Positions 34,823 through 43,178 of a stretch of 64,000 bases of DNA are shown here, piece by piece. The stretch covers positions 248,001 to 312,000 of the forward strand of contig NZ_CP117884.1 of the NCBI RefSeq assembly GCF_028736235.1. The letters run 5' to 3'. The notes under the pieces are model-generated. The model worked only from the letters and a program-made list of their open reading frames with translations. It searched no databases and was not told the DNA's origin. Each line of letters begins with the position of its first letter. Position 1 is the stretch's first letter. The DNA is from Lacticaseibacillus pabuli. Lineage in GTDB: Bacteria; Bacillota; Bacilli; Lactobacillales; Lactobacillaceae. The position numbers and the translations under genes were made by a program.

Positions 34823-35249
34823 TGTAAATCTCTACAAAACTGTTATCAGATTGCTAAAATTGTCTTAACCGATTTGTGTAAAAGTTAGTGAAAATGCCCC
34901 TAATAAAAGGCCGAATAAAATCCTGATGTATTTAGTAAAATGTTCGGGTGAGCTAAATGCGTTATTTAAATGAACGTAGGCCAAAACGTTTTATAACGAA
35001 TAGTGTGACAGTATAGTCGCCAATCACATATGCGTTTGTGCACATATGTTGACATGACGGCGCTGATAACGCCATTAGTACGTGGCACAACAAAGACGAA
35101 TTTGACTACAAATATTACGCCACAAAATACCGGCATGACACCCGGTGAATTCTTTAATATCCAGCATCGGTGGTGTTTCTATTATCTAAATTGGGTATAC
35201 TTGGCATAGAGGAACATTCAGATAACGATTCATATTTGGGGGGATTGCC

Positions 35250-36305
35250 ATGGCTGCAGACTATGATGCCCGGGTGCAGACGCTCATCACGGATTTCATG
35301 CATACGCCACAAGCAGCGGTATTGACCGTCGATTTTGGGCTCGATCAGAAAGTCGTTCGCAAACGGATTACGAGTTTTGTCAGGGACATGTTGCAGTGTG
35401 AGGACCGCAAGATGCGTCAGTGGACGCGGCGGAGTGTCCTCGACATGCTGGAACGTGAGGACTCACCTTGGCTAAATCTGTCGGTGCAGGAGTGGTTCTG
35501 TGCGAATGATGCGATTTTTGATTTTTGTATGTATTTGCAAATGAAGCATTGCATCACCGATGCGAACCTCATTGGCCGTGCCCTGGATACCTTCACGCAG
35601 GATAACTTTGAAGTGACTGACGCCGAACTGTATAAGTCGCTGGCGTCTGCGCAGACTAACAAGAATTTCTCGCCGCTGAAGTCAGCCACCATTCTCGCAG
35701 ATTACCTCGGGGAGCAGCCTGCCGTCACCCAGAATCTCGGTGCCTTTTTGCATCGCTACATGTCCGATATTATCCTGCTGAGTGAGGGCGCGGATGGCAT
35801 GGACATACTGTTGCTCACCGCACTAGCTGATAATGTCGCGGAGCCGAGTCCGCAGTATATTGCCAACTGGGTGAACCGCAACGTGATGCCGGACATCGAC
35901 ATGGATCAGCTGGCGCAATCCAGCACCCGACTCTACCCGCACCAGGATATTGTCGGCCGCCGGGATTTGGAGCGCTACGCACAGGAGGCCTTTATCAACA
36001 ATCCGGAGCCGCTTGCGACGTGGCCGCGAATGATGATTGGCGCGCGCATTGATGGTGATCCACTCGTTGACACCACCTCACTGCAGCGGTACTATACGCG
36101 TCATGCAACGGTGATCAGTCACTTCTTTGACCGCGATGGTGACCAGCTCACAATGAAGCCGTTCAAGACGGGTCGTTCAACTATCGATATGCGCCAGGTC
36201 CTCGCGTCATTTGATGCGGGCCGCCCCACAATCACGAATCAAGAGCACGCCGCAAAGGTCATCGACTTTAACTCGGCACGTAAGGAAATGGAGAAAAACA
36301 AGTGA
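35250..36305 (+). CDS. Protein of unknown function, 351 aa
   Basis: Not recognised. It is a soluble, mostly helical, mildly acidic protein with no signal peptide or membrane segment. Cys and Trp are scattered (MLQCEDRKMRQW, QEWFCANDAIFDFCMYLQMKHC). The C-terminus is charged (ARKEMEKNK). A strong GGGGGGA site precedes the ATG. The stop overlaps the start of the 75-aa gene by 4 nt (GTGA), so the two are made together. It lies divergent from the Rgg-type regulator across about 500 bp. Possible regulated target of Rgg, but nothing shows this directly. Confidence 0.8.
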   Translation: MAADYDARVQTLITDFMHTPQAAVLTVDFGLDQKVVRKRITSFVRDMLQCEDRKMRQWTRRSVLDMLEREDSPWLNLSVQEWFCANDAIFDFCMYLQMKHCITDANLIGRALDTFTQDNFEVTDAELYKSLASAQTNKNFSPLKSATILADYLGEQPAVTQNLGAFLHRYMSDIILLSEGADGMDILLLTALADNVAEPSPQYIANWVNRNVMPDIDMDQLAQSSTRLYPHQDIVGRRDLERYAQEAFINNPEPLATWPRMMIGARIDGDPLVDTTSLQRYYTRHATVISHFFDRDGDQLTMKPFKTGRSTIDMRQVLASFDAGRPTITNQEHAAKVIDFNSARKEMEKNK

Positions 36306-36529
36306 AAGTATACGTTCTGACGTTTGCCAGCCCTGATGAAGTGGCCAGCACCGTTTATGCCAAGCCAGACCGCGCCCGCAAGGAGTTCCGCAACTTTGTG
36401 GACCAGATCATGAGCCACTACGACGAAGCCAGTCTCGATATGGAACTGGAAGACGAGGACGACCACGGTCGCTTCTTCGACGGGTACGGGATTACCGTGC
36501 GCTGGGGCGAAGAAGAGGTTGTCGATTAG
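36302..36529 (+). CDS. Small acidic protein of unknown function, 75 aa
   Basis: Starts with GTG overlapping the upstream stop. Begins MKVYVLTFASPDEVASTVYAKPDRARKEF and continues with a strongly acidic stretch (ELEDEDDHGRFFDGYG). It appears to be a small alpha/beta protein. The overlap makes a partner role for the 351-aa protein likely. Family not recognised. Confidence 0.7.
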   Translation: MKVYVLTFASPDEVASTVYAKPDRARKEFRNFVDQIMSHYDEASLDMELEDEDDHGRFFDGYGITVRWGEEEVVD

Positions 36530-36561
36530 GACTAGCTTTAGTAGTAAACTTGATCAATATT

Positions 36562-36609
36562 AATAGTACCAACGCCAGAGAAATTACTGGCGTTGGTACT
36601 ATTTTTTTT
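36562..36609 (+). terminator. Strong terminator after unknown two-gene unit
   Basis: AATAGTACCAACGCCAG, 8-nt loop, CTGGCGTTGGTACTATT followed by a T run. It sits just before the ribosome-binding site of the next small ORF. Confidence 0.92.
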
Positions 36610-36622
36610 GGAGGTGTTTAAA

Positions 36623-36808
36623 TTGTCAGAAAGCAATGATTTTGAACAACATGTTCGCGAGTTTGGCGATCAGCTCGCAAAGATGAGTCGTCTCGACTAT
36701 ATGGCGTTCGTCGCAGCACTAGTTGAGCTGGAAGGGCGTGACTTTGACGAGGAAAGATACTGGGCGTGGTATAACTCGGAATTTGGGTTGCTGGATGAGT
36801 CGCTGTAA
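36623..36808 (+). CDS. Small acidic protein, 61 aa, TTG start
   Basis: A 61-aa frame beginning with TTG after a perfect GGAGGTG site (36610-36616). The sequence (SESNDFEQHVREFGDQLAKMSRLDYMAFVAALVELEGRDF...) is acidic and helical, with a Trp-rich end (RYWAWYNSEF). It follows the terminator at once, so it would be expressed by read-through or from a promoter inside the previous gene. Family not recognised. Confidence 0.6.
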   Translation: MSESNDFEQHVREFGDQLAKMSRLDYMAFVAALVELEGRDFDEERYWAWYNSEFGLLDESL

Positions 36809-36855
36809 TCGGGACAGTGCTGTGGCACTTAGAGTCCGAAACCGTTGTAGTTGTA

Positions 36856-38589
36856 CTAATTAGTCAAAAGTCCGCTAATGATGGCTGAGATGACGTTATT
36901 GGCACGATTTTCTATTTGCACGTTAACTGTATCGAAATCTTGTTCCTTAAGCGCATTGAAGCTGGTTTCAAAACTTTCTTTTGATGGGTAGCTAGATAAA
37001 CGAATGAGCTGATCATACTTCCCCGAATCGTCAGCTTCGTAGAGTGTGTTGTCCTTTTTGTGATTGTTGTCAGATTTTGGCAACAACATACCATTTCCCA
37101 AAGAACTGAGGTGCACTTTTGCAGGTGTGGGATCGCTGTCTAATACACGTTTCTTGGGAATGATATGTTCATATTCATAATCTTCCCCGTGCGGAATATC
37201 TAGGGCAAGGTAAGTGAGGTTCGAATGAATTGTGATTAGTGCCTGCAAGTCTCTGCTAAAAGTTTTCCTAATCCCTGTGTTTTCATCTGCCCAGCGGACA
37301 AAAGCAGTTCTGAATTTTTCCTGATTAACGGGATTCATATAATTTTTGTTTCGGATGTCAGGATAATAATCACTTAGACGCTGGTCACCATGAGCATTCC
37401 ATAGACCTGCGACGTAGTCCGAAACATAGTATCCGGGCAAATTGCGTAAAGTTTGTTGTGTATCTTCCTCGTCCAAAGACCAAAGGCTGGCAAAATATGA
37501 AAGAAGTTTAAACGTCGAGGTGAGCGCGTTTGAATAGACTTGTTTTTTAGCCTTTGCCTTTTTGGAGTGAGAAATTTGTTGCTTGAGTATTTTATCAAAG
37601 GTCTCATTTAGTTGATTTGATATTCTAGAAACACTTTCTAGCGTTCCCTCAAGCCCTTTTTGAATTTGGTCAAACTTCGTGTGTACTTCGGCAATCTTTT
37701 TGTTGTCTACACCGCTAATGATTCCTAGTAGTCCAAATCCAACTTCATTACGGTTTTTGTCAGTATCATTCATTAGAGCAGGTATTCGGGTGAGCACGAA
37801 ACGGCCAAGAGCTCGTGCAAATTCTGCAACACTAATCTCTCGGCTGTCAGAAAGCTCATCTTCTGAAAAATCTGAGACTTCAAATTTACCGTCCTGACCC
37901 ATACCGATATAATAATCCTTTACATTTTTGAGGATTTCATCGGCATTTTCTGAGCCAACGGGTAGAGTTAGACGGTCGTTAATCCACGCCGCATTGAATA
38001 CCTCATATTTGGATAAAGGTGTTCCACCCTTATTCAGATTTTCAAAAACCTCCGGAAGGTCAGCTGTTGCGCCTTGAAACTTGATGACTGGAATCATTAA
38101 AGTATCGAGGTTAATGTAGTCATTGATTTGTTTTCTTGTCTCAGTAATTAAATCGCGAAGCTCTTTCCGTGTGGTTTTGCTTATATTGTCTAAGTCATCT
38201 GTCCAATCTGCTAATTCGTAGTCAGGATTAAGTAATTTTTCAAGCTGTTGTTCCGTAACGGTATCAGAGTCATTACGTATGATTGAGTTGATTTTATCTA
38301 GTAATTCATTACTGGATTCAACGTTCAGTTCCATCCAGTAACCAACTTTGTTTTGTTGGTAATCCTTAATAGTGGCTAGTCGTTGTTGACCATCAAGTAA
38401 CTGTAAGGTCCTGTGGCTATCATCATTTTCGGCAACCAGTAGTACTCCAAATGGAAATCCTTTATGCAAAGTTTCAATTAAATTGTTTTTCTTTTCCTTT
38501 GTCCAAACCAAGCCGCGTTGATATTTTGGTACCTGTACACGGTTCAAATCGTTTGCGTAAGAAAGCTGAAGATATTCATAGTGACTCAT
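36856..38589 (-). CDS. DUF262/DUF1524 protein, GmrSD/SspE-like putative type IV restriction enzyme
   Basis: A 577-aa protein. The N-terminal DUF262 (ParB-like fold) carries VPKYQRGLVWTKEKKNNLIETLHKGFPFG and the nucleotide-binding-type motif LLDGQQRLATI. The C-terminal DUF1524 region holds an HNH-like nuclease motif: YEYEHIIPKKRVLD, SLGNGMLLPKSDNN and KKD. The pairing is that of GmrSD, which cuts modified phage DNA, and of SspE. I use the ATG at 38589, where a GGGGG site and short spacer fit. GC is clearly lower than the neighbours, which hints at transfer. No modification genes (Ssp/Dnd) or methylase are nearby, so it would act alone. Confidence 0.82.
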   Translation of the reverse strand: MSHYEYLQLSYANDLNRVQVPKYQRGLVWTKEKKNNLIETLHKGFPFGVLLVAENDDSHRTLQLLDGQQRLATIKDYQQNKVGYWMELNVESSNELLDKINSIIRNDSDTVTEQQLEKLLNPDYELADWTDDLDNISKTTRKELRDLITETRKQINDYINLDTLMIPVIKFQGATADLPEVFENLNKGGTPLSKYEVFNAAWINDRLTLPVGSENADEILKNVKDYYIGMGQDGKFEVSDFSEDELSDSREISVAEFARALGRFVLTRIPALMNDTDKNRNEVGFGLLGIISGVDNKKIAEVHTKFDQIQKGLEGTLESVSRISNQLNETFDKILKQQISHSKKAKAKKQVYSNALTSTFKLLSYFASLWSLDEEDTQQTLRNLPGYYVSDYVAGLWNAHGDQRLSDYYPDIRNKNYMNPVNQEKFRTAFVRWADENTGIRKTFSRDLQALITIHSNLTYLALDIPHGEDYEYEHIIPKKRVLDSDPTPAKVHLSSLGNGMLLPKSDNNHKKDNTLYEADDSGKYDQLIRLSSYPSKESFETSFNALKEQDFDTVNVQIENRANNVISAIISGLLTN

Positions 38590-38604
38590 AGGAGTGCCCC
38601 CAAA

Positions 38605-38633
38605 ATTATAGTGAATAACGTATATTCCGTTAA
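38605..38633 (-). promoter_or_regulatory. Promoter of the DUF262/DUF1524 gene
   Basis: TTAACG (complement of 38628-38633), 17 nt, TATAAT (complement of 38605-38610). The leader before the ATG would be only about 10 nt. Confidence 0.65.
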
Positions 38634-38880
38634 CAGTTAACATACATTACTTATGCTTTGATCATATAAGCAAAACTGGTGTTGATCAATACCACAAGTC
38701 TGATATTTCGAAAGATGGGGGATAAATATCGAGAACCATGATACTGACATCGCAGTTTGGCTTGTCATTTATCGACAATTTTTCCCAATTGATCTGTACG
38801 TCGTCTGGTCAAATAAGATTACTACCGATCCGCCATAAAATGGGAACCCCACACGACTTGGACTTTCGTTAAGAAAAGGC

Positions 38881-38908
38881 TTTACTAACTTAATGTAAGT
38901 GGTATCCT
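38881..38908 (+). promoter_or_regulatory. Possible promoter of ackA
   Basis: TTTACT, 16 nt, TATCCT. The gap 38634-38880 holds nothing else I can support. Confidence 0.4.
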
Positions 38909-39011
38909 AGAACTATCAAAGCTGTTAATATGAAGTCGAATTCAAAGTAACTAGACAAAACAGCACGGCGATTTCCAGCCGCGGATAATTCAGTTGTGAA
39001 GGGTGATAAAC

Positions 39012-40196
39012 ATGAGCAAGATTCTGTCTGTAAATTCTGGTAGTTCAACGTTGAAGTGGCGTCTATTTGATATGCCGTCCGGGGAGATGCTGGGTAAAGG
39101 CCTGATTGACCGCGTGAACGAGCCCATCTCGACCGTTACCATTCAGACGAAAGATGATAAGAAGACTTACGAGGCGAAATCGACCGATTGCGGCGCACTC
39201 GTGTCTGACATGTTGTCCCAGATGAAGGCCATGCACCTCGTCAACCGGCTGCATGAAATCGTTGGCGTCGGGCACCGGGTTGTCGCCGGTGGTGAAACCT
39301 TCAGTAAGTCCGTTGTCGTGGATCAGGACACGCTGGTCAAGATTAACAACCTGCGTAACCTTGCACCGCTACACAACGCAGCTGAAGCTTCATTCATCAA
39401 GACATTCTCAAACGTCCTCCCGTGGGCCACTGAGGTCGCGGTGTTCGACAGCGCGTTTCACTCAACCTTGCCGGAGCAGAACTACCTGTACGGTATCAAC
39501 TACGACTACTACCGCAAGTACGGTGTCCGCAAGTTCGGCGCGCACGGCACCAGTGTCCGCTACGTGAGCCGGCGCGCGGCCGACTTCCTTGGACGCGACC
39601 TGAAGGACCTGAAGATGGTTGTGCTTCACCTCGGTGCCGGCTCCAGTGCCACCGCGGTTGTTAACGGCAAGTCTTTTGATACCTCGATGGGCTTCACGCC
39701 ACTCTCTGGTTTGATGGGGGCGACCCGTTCTGGTGACATCGACGTTTCGCTGGTGACCTACCTGCAGAACAAGCTTGGCGTCTCCAGCAGTGAGATGATT
39801 GAAAAGCTGAACCATGACTCCGGCCTGCTCGGTGTTTCCGAACTGTCCGGCGACCAGCGGACGTTAAAAGAGGCTAGCGACAACCACCAGGCACAACTTG
39901 CCCTTGAGATGTACGCGAACGCGGTTGTGAAGTATTTGGGTTCCTACATCGCTGAAATGAACGGCATTGACGCGATTGTCTTTGCCGGCGGTGTCGGTGA
40001 AAACAGCTACGAGATGCGTTCACAGATTATGAGTCACTTCAATTACGTCGGCGCAACCATCGACGAGAAAAAGAACAAGACGAACGGTCAGGAGATTGAT
40101 ATCAGTGCCGCGGATGCCAAAGTACGCACGCTGGTTATCCCGACTGACGAAGAGTTGATGATTGCACGTGACACTTATGGTTTGATTGAGAATTAG
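39012..40196 (+). CDS. ackA: Acetate kinase
   Basis: Interconverts acetyl phosphate and acetate with ADP/ATP, the substrate-level phosphorylation step of heterolactic or pyruvate metabolism. The 394-aa protein has all AckA hallmarks: ILSVNSGSSTLKW at the start, VGHRVVAGGE, FDSAFHSTLPEQNYLYGI, GAHGTSVRYVSRRAA, LHLGAGSSATAV and FAGGVGENS. I use the ATG at 39012, giving MSKILSVNSG; the upstream GTG adds only three residues. It stands alone with its own terminator, not beside pta. Confidence 0.97.
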   Translation: MSKILSVNSGSSTLKWRLFDMPSGEMLGKGLIDRVNEPISTVTIQTKDDKKTYEAKSTDCGALVSDMLSQMKAMHLVNRLHEIVGVGHRVVAGGETFSKSVVVDQDTLVKINNLRNLAPLHNAAEASFIKTFSNVLPWATEVAVFDSAFHSTLPEQNYLYGINYDYYRKYGVRKFGAHGTSVRYVSRRAADFLGRDLKDLKMVVLHLGAGSSATAVVNGKSFDTSMGFTPLSGLMGATRSGDIDVSLVTYLQNKLGVSSSEMIEKLNHDSGLLGVSELSGDQRTLKEASDNHQAQLALEMYANAVVKYLGSYIAEMNGIDAIVFAGGVGENSYEMRSQIMSHFNYVGATIDEKKNKTNGQEIDISAADAKVRTLVIPTDEELMIARDTYGLIEN

Positions 40197-40211
40197 ACCA
40201 CCGAAGCAACT

Positions 40212-40249
40212 AGCACTGACCGGAATCCCATGCCGGTTAGTGCTTTTTT
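40212..40249 (+). terminator. Terminator after ackA
   Basis: AGCACTGACCGG, loop, CCGGTTAGTGCTTTTTT. Confidence 0.9.
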
Positions 40250-40357
40250 GTTGTTCAATGGGTGGCACGCCGCTTGAACGTTTTGAGAAGTCACATCATA
40301 ATCGCGCCGGTGCCGTACACGTACGGCGTTGTTTTTGACAAATGATGTGTGGTTGCT

Positions 40358-40545
40358 GAAAAACGTTTTTCTTTACGGGCTAAATAGTGAGCAGTATTTG
40401 AAGACATAGTAATACAAAACGTTTCTTACGCGAAAAACCTGTATGCACTGACAAAACAGCATAAAAACGTTTTCGAAATTTCTGAAGAAAACGCTTGCTC
40501 ATTCGAATGACTGGGAGTACGATGAAGCAGTAGAAAAACGTTTTT
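40358..40545 (+). promoter_or_regulatory. Beta-glucoside promoter with five ACGT/ACGC-centred operators
   Basis: Sites: AAAAACGTTTTT at 40359-40370; AAAACGTTT at 40416-40424; AAAAACGTTTTC at 40463-40474; AGAAAACGCTTGCT at 40486-40499 (one mismatch from the catabolite element consensus); AAAAACGTTTTT at 40534-40545. A promoter TTGCTC (40495-40500), 17 nt, TACGAT (40518-40523) lies between the last two, so the cre-like site covers the -35 and the final operator follows the start point. The LacI-family gene at 43179 is the likely binder, with CcpA at the cre-like site. Confidence 0.75.
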
Positions 40546-40680
40546 ATTGTTCGGCCGAAGATTAAGTTCGTTTTCTCGGATTCATCGCACATCGTTTTGA
40601 TATTTTTAAATCGAGCTCAGTGCATGTTGAGCATCGTAAGGATTTGTGTCATTCATTCAAATCATATAGGAGACGTTATT

Positions 40681-42045
40681 ATGGCAGATACAACAAGTTC
40701 AAGAAGGGACAAATTTGCCGCAGCAATCGGGAAGTTCTCAGGTTCCCGTTTCGTTCGTTCCATCATGGCTGCTGGTTACAGTGTGATCCCGTTCTCAATC
40801 ATTGGTGCAATTTTTCTGATTTTGGAAGTTTTACCGCAAGCCATCCCAGTTCCCGGGTTCGCAGCCTGGTATGCCGGCACGATTGGCCGCTTTAACCCAG
40901 TCTTCCAGGTTGTGTTCAACTCAACCATGGGCATTCTGGCCTTGATTTTCTCTGGTACCTTCACGTTCAAATACGTGCAGATTTACCGGGACGAAGAACA
41001 CCTCGCCCTGGACCCACTAAACGGTCTCATGATGTTCTTCATGGCACTGTTCATCACCGTCCCACAGCTCGCTTGGAAGAGCGGCGCAATCCAGCCCGTT
41101 CAGAGTGTTGCGAACAACAACTTCATCATCGGTGGTTACGCAGTTTCCGGCGCCGGCATGACGCGTATCGGGGCTGTCGGTATTTTCACCGGACTCGTTG
41201 TTGGGTGGATTACCGTCCAGATTTACCGTTTCACAATCAAGCACAACTGGCAGATCAAGATGCCGGCTTCAGTACCAACGGGTGTTTCGAACTCCTTTAG
41301 TGACCTGATCCCTGGTATCTGTGTCGCTGTCGTCATTTCCGCTATCAACCTGCTCCTGATCTTTGGCGGAACGGACATCTTCAACATTCTCTACATTCCG
41401 TTCTCCTTCATTTCCCAAATCGTTGATACATGGTGGGGCTTCCTGATCATGATTTTCCTGACCAACCTGCTCTGGTGGTTCGGGATTCATGGTGCCACAA
41501 TCATTGGCTCCCTGGCAACGCCTATTGCGCTTGCTAACCTGGCCGCTAACGTTGCCGGTGCCTCTCACTTCTACGCTGGTGACCCAAGCAACGCCTTCGT
41601 TTCCATCGGTGGTTCTGGTGCAACGCTCGGTGTTGCGATTTGGCTGGCATTCCGTTCCCGTTCAAAGCAGCTGAATGAAATTGGTAAAGTTGAACTCGTC
41701 CCATCTCTCTTCAACATTAACGAACCATTACTCTTTGGTCTGCCAATCGTGTACAACGTTGACTTGGCTATCCCATTCATCTTTGCCCCAATGGCTTCAG
41801 GCCTGCTCGCCTACGTTGCCATTGCCATGAAGATTGTGCCTAAGATTCGTGTTCAACAGCCATGGCCGACAACGGTTGGTCTTGGTGGGTTCCTTGCCAC
41901 TGCCAGCTGGAAGGGTGGCGTGCTCGGGATTGTCTGTGCACTGCTCGCCTTCGTCATCTGGTACCCATTCATCCGCAGATACGACCGCAAGTTGCTGAAG
42001 CAGGAACAAGAAGCCGAAGCAAAGTTGGCTGCTGAACAGAAATAG
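40681..42045 (+). CDS. PTS EIIC component, lactose/cellobiose family
   Basis: A 454-aa membrane channel subunit with about ten transmembrane helices. Family features include the N-terminal FAAAIGKFSGSRFVRSIMAAGYSVIPFSIIGAIFLI, LWWFGIHGATIIGSL and NINEPLLFGLPIVYN, the conserved sugar-binding NEP motif of CelB/LacE-type EIIC. The ATG at 40681 follows AGGAGAC; the longer frame is unsupported. No EIIA or EIIB is encoded nearby, so these must be supplied elsewhere. Neighbouring GH1 enzyme suggests a beta-glucoside substrate. Confidence 0.93.
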   Translation: MADTTSSRRDKFAAAIGKFSGSRFVRSIMAAGYSVIPFSIIGAIFLILEVLPQAIPVPGFAAWYAGTIGRFNPVFQVVFNSTMGILALIFSGTFTFKYVQIYRDEEHLALDPLNGLMMFFMALFITVPQLAWKSGAIQPVQSVANNNFIIGGYAVSGAGMTRIGAVGIFTGLVVGWITVQIYRFTIKHNWQIKMPASVPTGVSNSFSDLIPGICVAVVISAINLLLIFGGTDIFNILYIPFSFISQIVDTWWGFLIMIFLTNLLWWFGIHGATIIGSLATPIALANLAANVAGASHFYAGDPSNAFVSIGGSGATLGVAIWLAFRSRSKQLNEIGKVELVPSLFNINEPLLFGLPIVYNVDLAIPFIFAPMASGLLAYVAIAMKIVPKIRVQQPWPTTVGLGGFLATASWKGGVLGIVCALLAFVIWYPFIRRYDRKLLKQEQEAEAKLAAEQK

Positions 42046-42108
42046 ATGACTTCATTTCTCCCCGTATTGCGAGTGAGATTATGAACTTAAAGATGGGGAG
42101 GCTTTACG

Positions 42109-43035
42109 ATGACTTATTATGTAGGTTTTGACATCGGTGGAACCACGACGAAGTACGGTCTGCTCGATGAAACAGGCAAAATTATCGAGCACCAAAAGTA
42201 CGACACCTTCAAAGATGCCGAGCACAACGTCCAGCGCATCGTTGAGATTGTGCAAGACTACCAAAAGAAGCAGAAAATTGCTGCTGTAGGTGTCGATTGT
42301 CCGGGTATCGTTGATCAAAACGGTTTTATGATTACTGCCGGTGCGATTGAAGGCTTGTATGACTTTCCGCTTGGCCAAACGCTCAGGGATGCACTCAAGC
42401 TACCCGTCAAAGTTGAAAATGACGCGAACGCCGCGGCTATTGCTGAAAGATGGCTGGGTAACGCACGGGATATTGATAACTACGTCTGCTTGGTGCTCGG
42501 CACTGGAATTGGCGGGGGTATTGTCATCAACGGCGCGGTCTACCGCGGCTATCACGGGCTTGCCGGGGAGATTGGCTGGGAAATCACGCACGACCTGGAT
42601 TTTCAGGACAATTTTGAATCGGGTTCCTTAAACTTCAGTGCGTCCGTTGTGACGGGGCTCGTGCGTCGTTACAACCTATCGCTCCGCGAGTACGACCCGA
42701 GTTTGCCCGAAGAGCAGGACGCGGCGACCATCATTGGGCTCGCTCATGACGATGATTTCATCGCCCGGCCGATTTACCAGCAGTTTCTCTCGGATGTCAC
42801 GGTCATGCTAATGAACCTGATCGGAACGTTTGATCCCGGCCGGATTTTGATTGGCGGTGGGATTAGCGCCAACGATACGTTTATGGCGGACTTGCAGAAG
42901 ACCTTTGATGAGTATATTCGCCGGCACCACGGGTTGAATGAATCCGCAAAGCACTTCCATTACGACATCCAACCGGCTGGCTTGCGAAATAATGCAGGAC
43001 TGCTTGGGGCGGTCTACCCCTTAACCCTGGCATAG
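42109..43035 (+). CDS. ROK-family sugar kinase
   Basis: A 308-aa cytosolic kinase. It begins YYVGFDIGGTTTKYGLLD (phosphate-1 loop), and continues VGVDCPGIVD, VENDANAAAIAE and VLGTGIGGGIVINGAVYRGYHGLAGEIGWE. The CxCGxxGCxE zinc motif of many ROK proteins is missing, as in beta-glucoside kinases of the BglK type. With a PTS importer and a GH1 enzyme beside it, it may phosphorylate free glucose released from phospho-beta-glucosides, or a glucoside. GGGGAGG precedes the ATG. Confidence 0.88.
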   Translation: MTYYVGFDIGGTTTKYGLLDETGKIIEHQKYDTFKDAEHNVQRIVEIVQDYQKKQKIAAVGVDCPGIVDQNGFMITAGAIEGLYDFPLGQTLRDALKLPVKVENDANAAAIAERWLGNARDIDNYVCLVLGTGIGGGIVINGAVYRGYHGLAGEIGWEITHDLDFQDNFESGSLNFSASVVTGLVRRYNLSLREYDPSLPEEQDAATIIGLAHDDDFIARPIYQQFLSDVTVMLMNLIGTFDPGRILIGGGISANDTFMADLQKTFDEYIRRHHGLNESAKHFHYDIQPAGLRNNAGLLGAVYPLTLA

Positions 43036-43139
43036 CAAGATGCAGGCGACTTGGAGTCAACACGTGTGGTGTTGGCTCCTTTGTTGTCCTTCGATGAATC
43101 CCCAGAGCGCCCGAATAGGTGATGAGACTGCTTATGGTC

Positions 43140-43161
43140 TATAATTGAGAGAAACGTTTTT
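43140..43161 (+). promoter_or_regulatory. -10 and operator of the LacI-family gene
   Basis: TATAAT (43140-43145) followed by GAAACGTTTTT (43151-43161). The operator has the same ACGT-centred core as the sites upstream of the PTS gene and lies where it would block initiation, suggesting autoregulation. Confidence 0.65.
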
Positions 43162-43178
43162 ATTTGGGGGCTAAGCGC

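Noticed and set aside
33740..35249. A short hydrophobic pheromone (SHP) gene next to the Rgg-type regulator
   Set aside because: Scanned both flanks; only trivial ORFs such as MSM were found behind ribosome-binding-like sequences.
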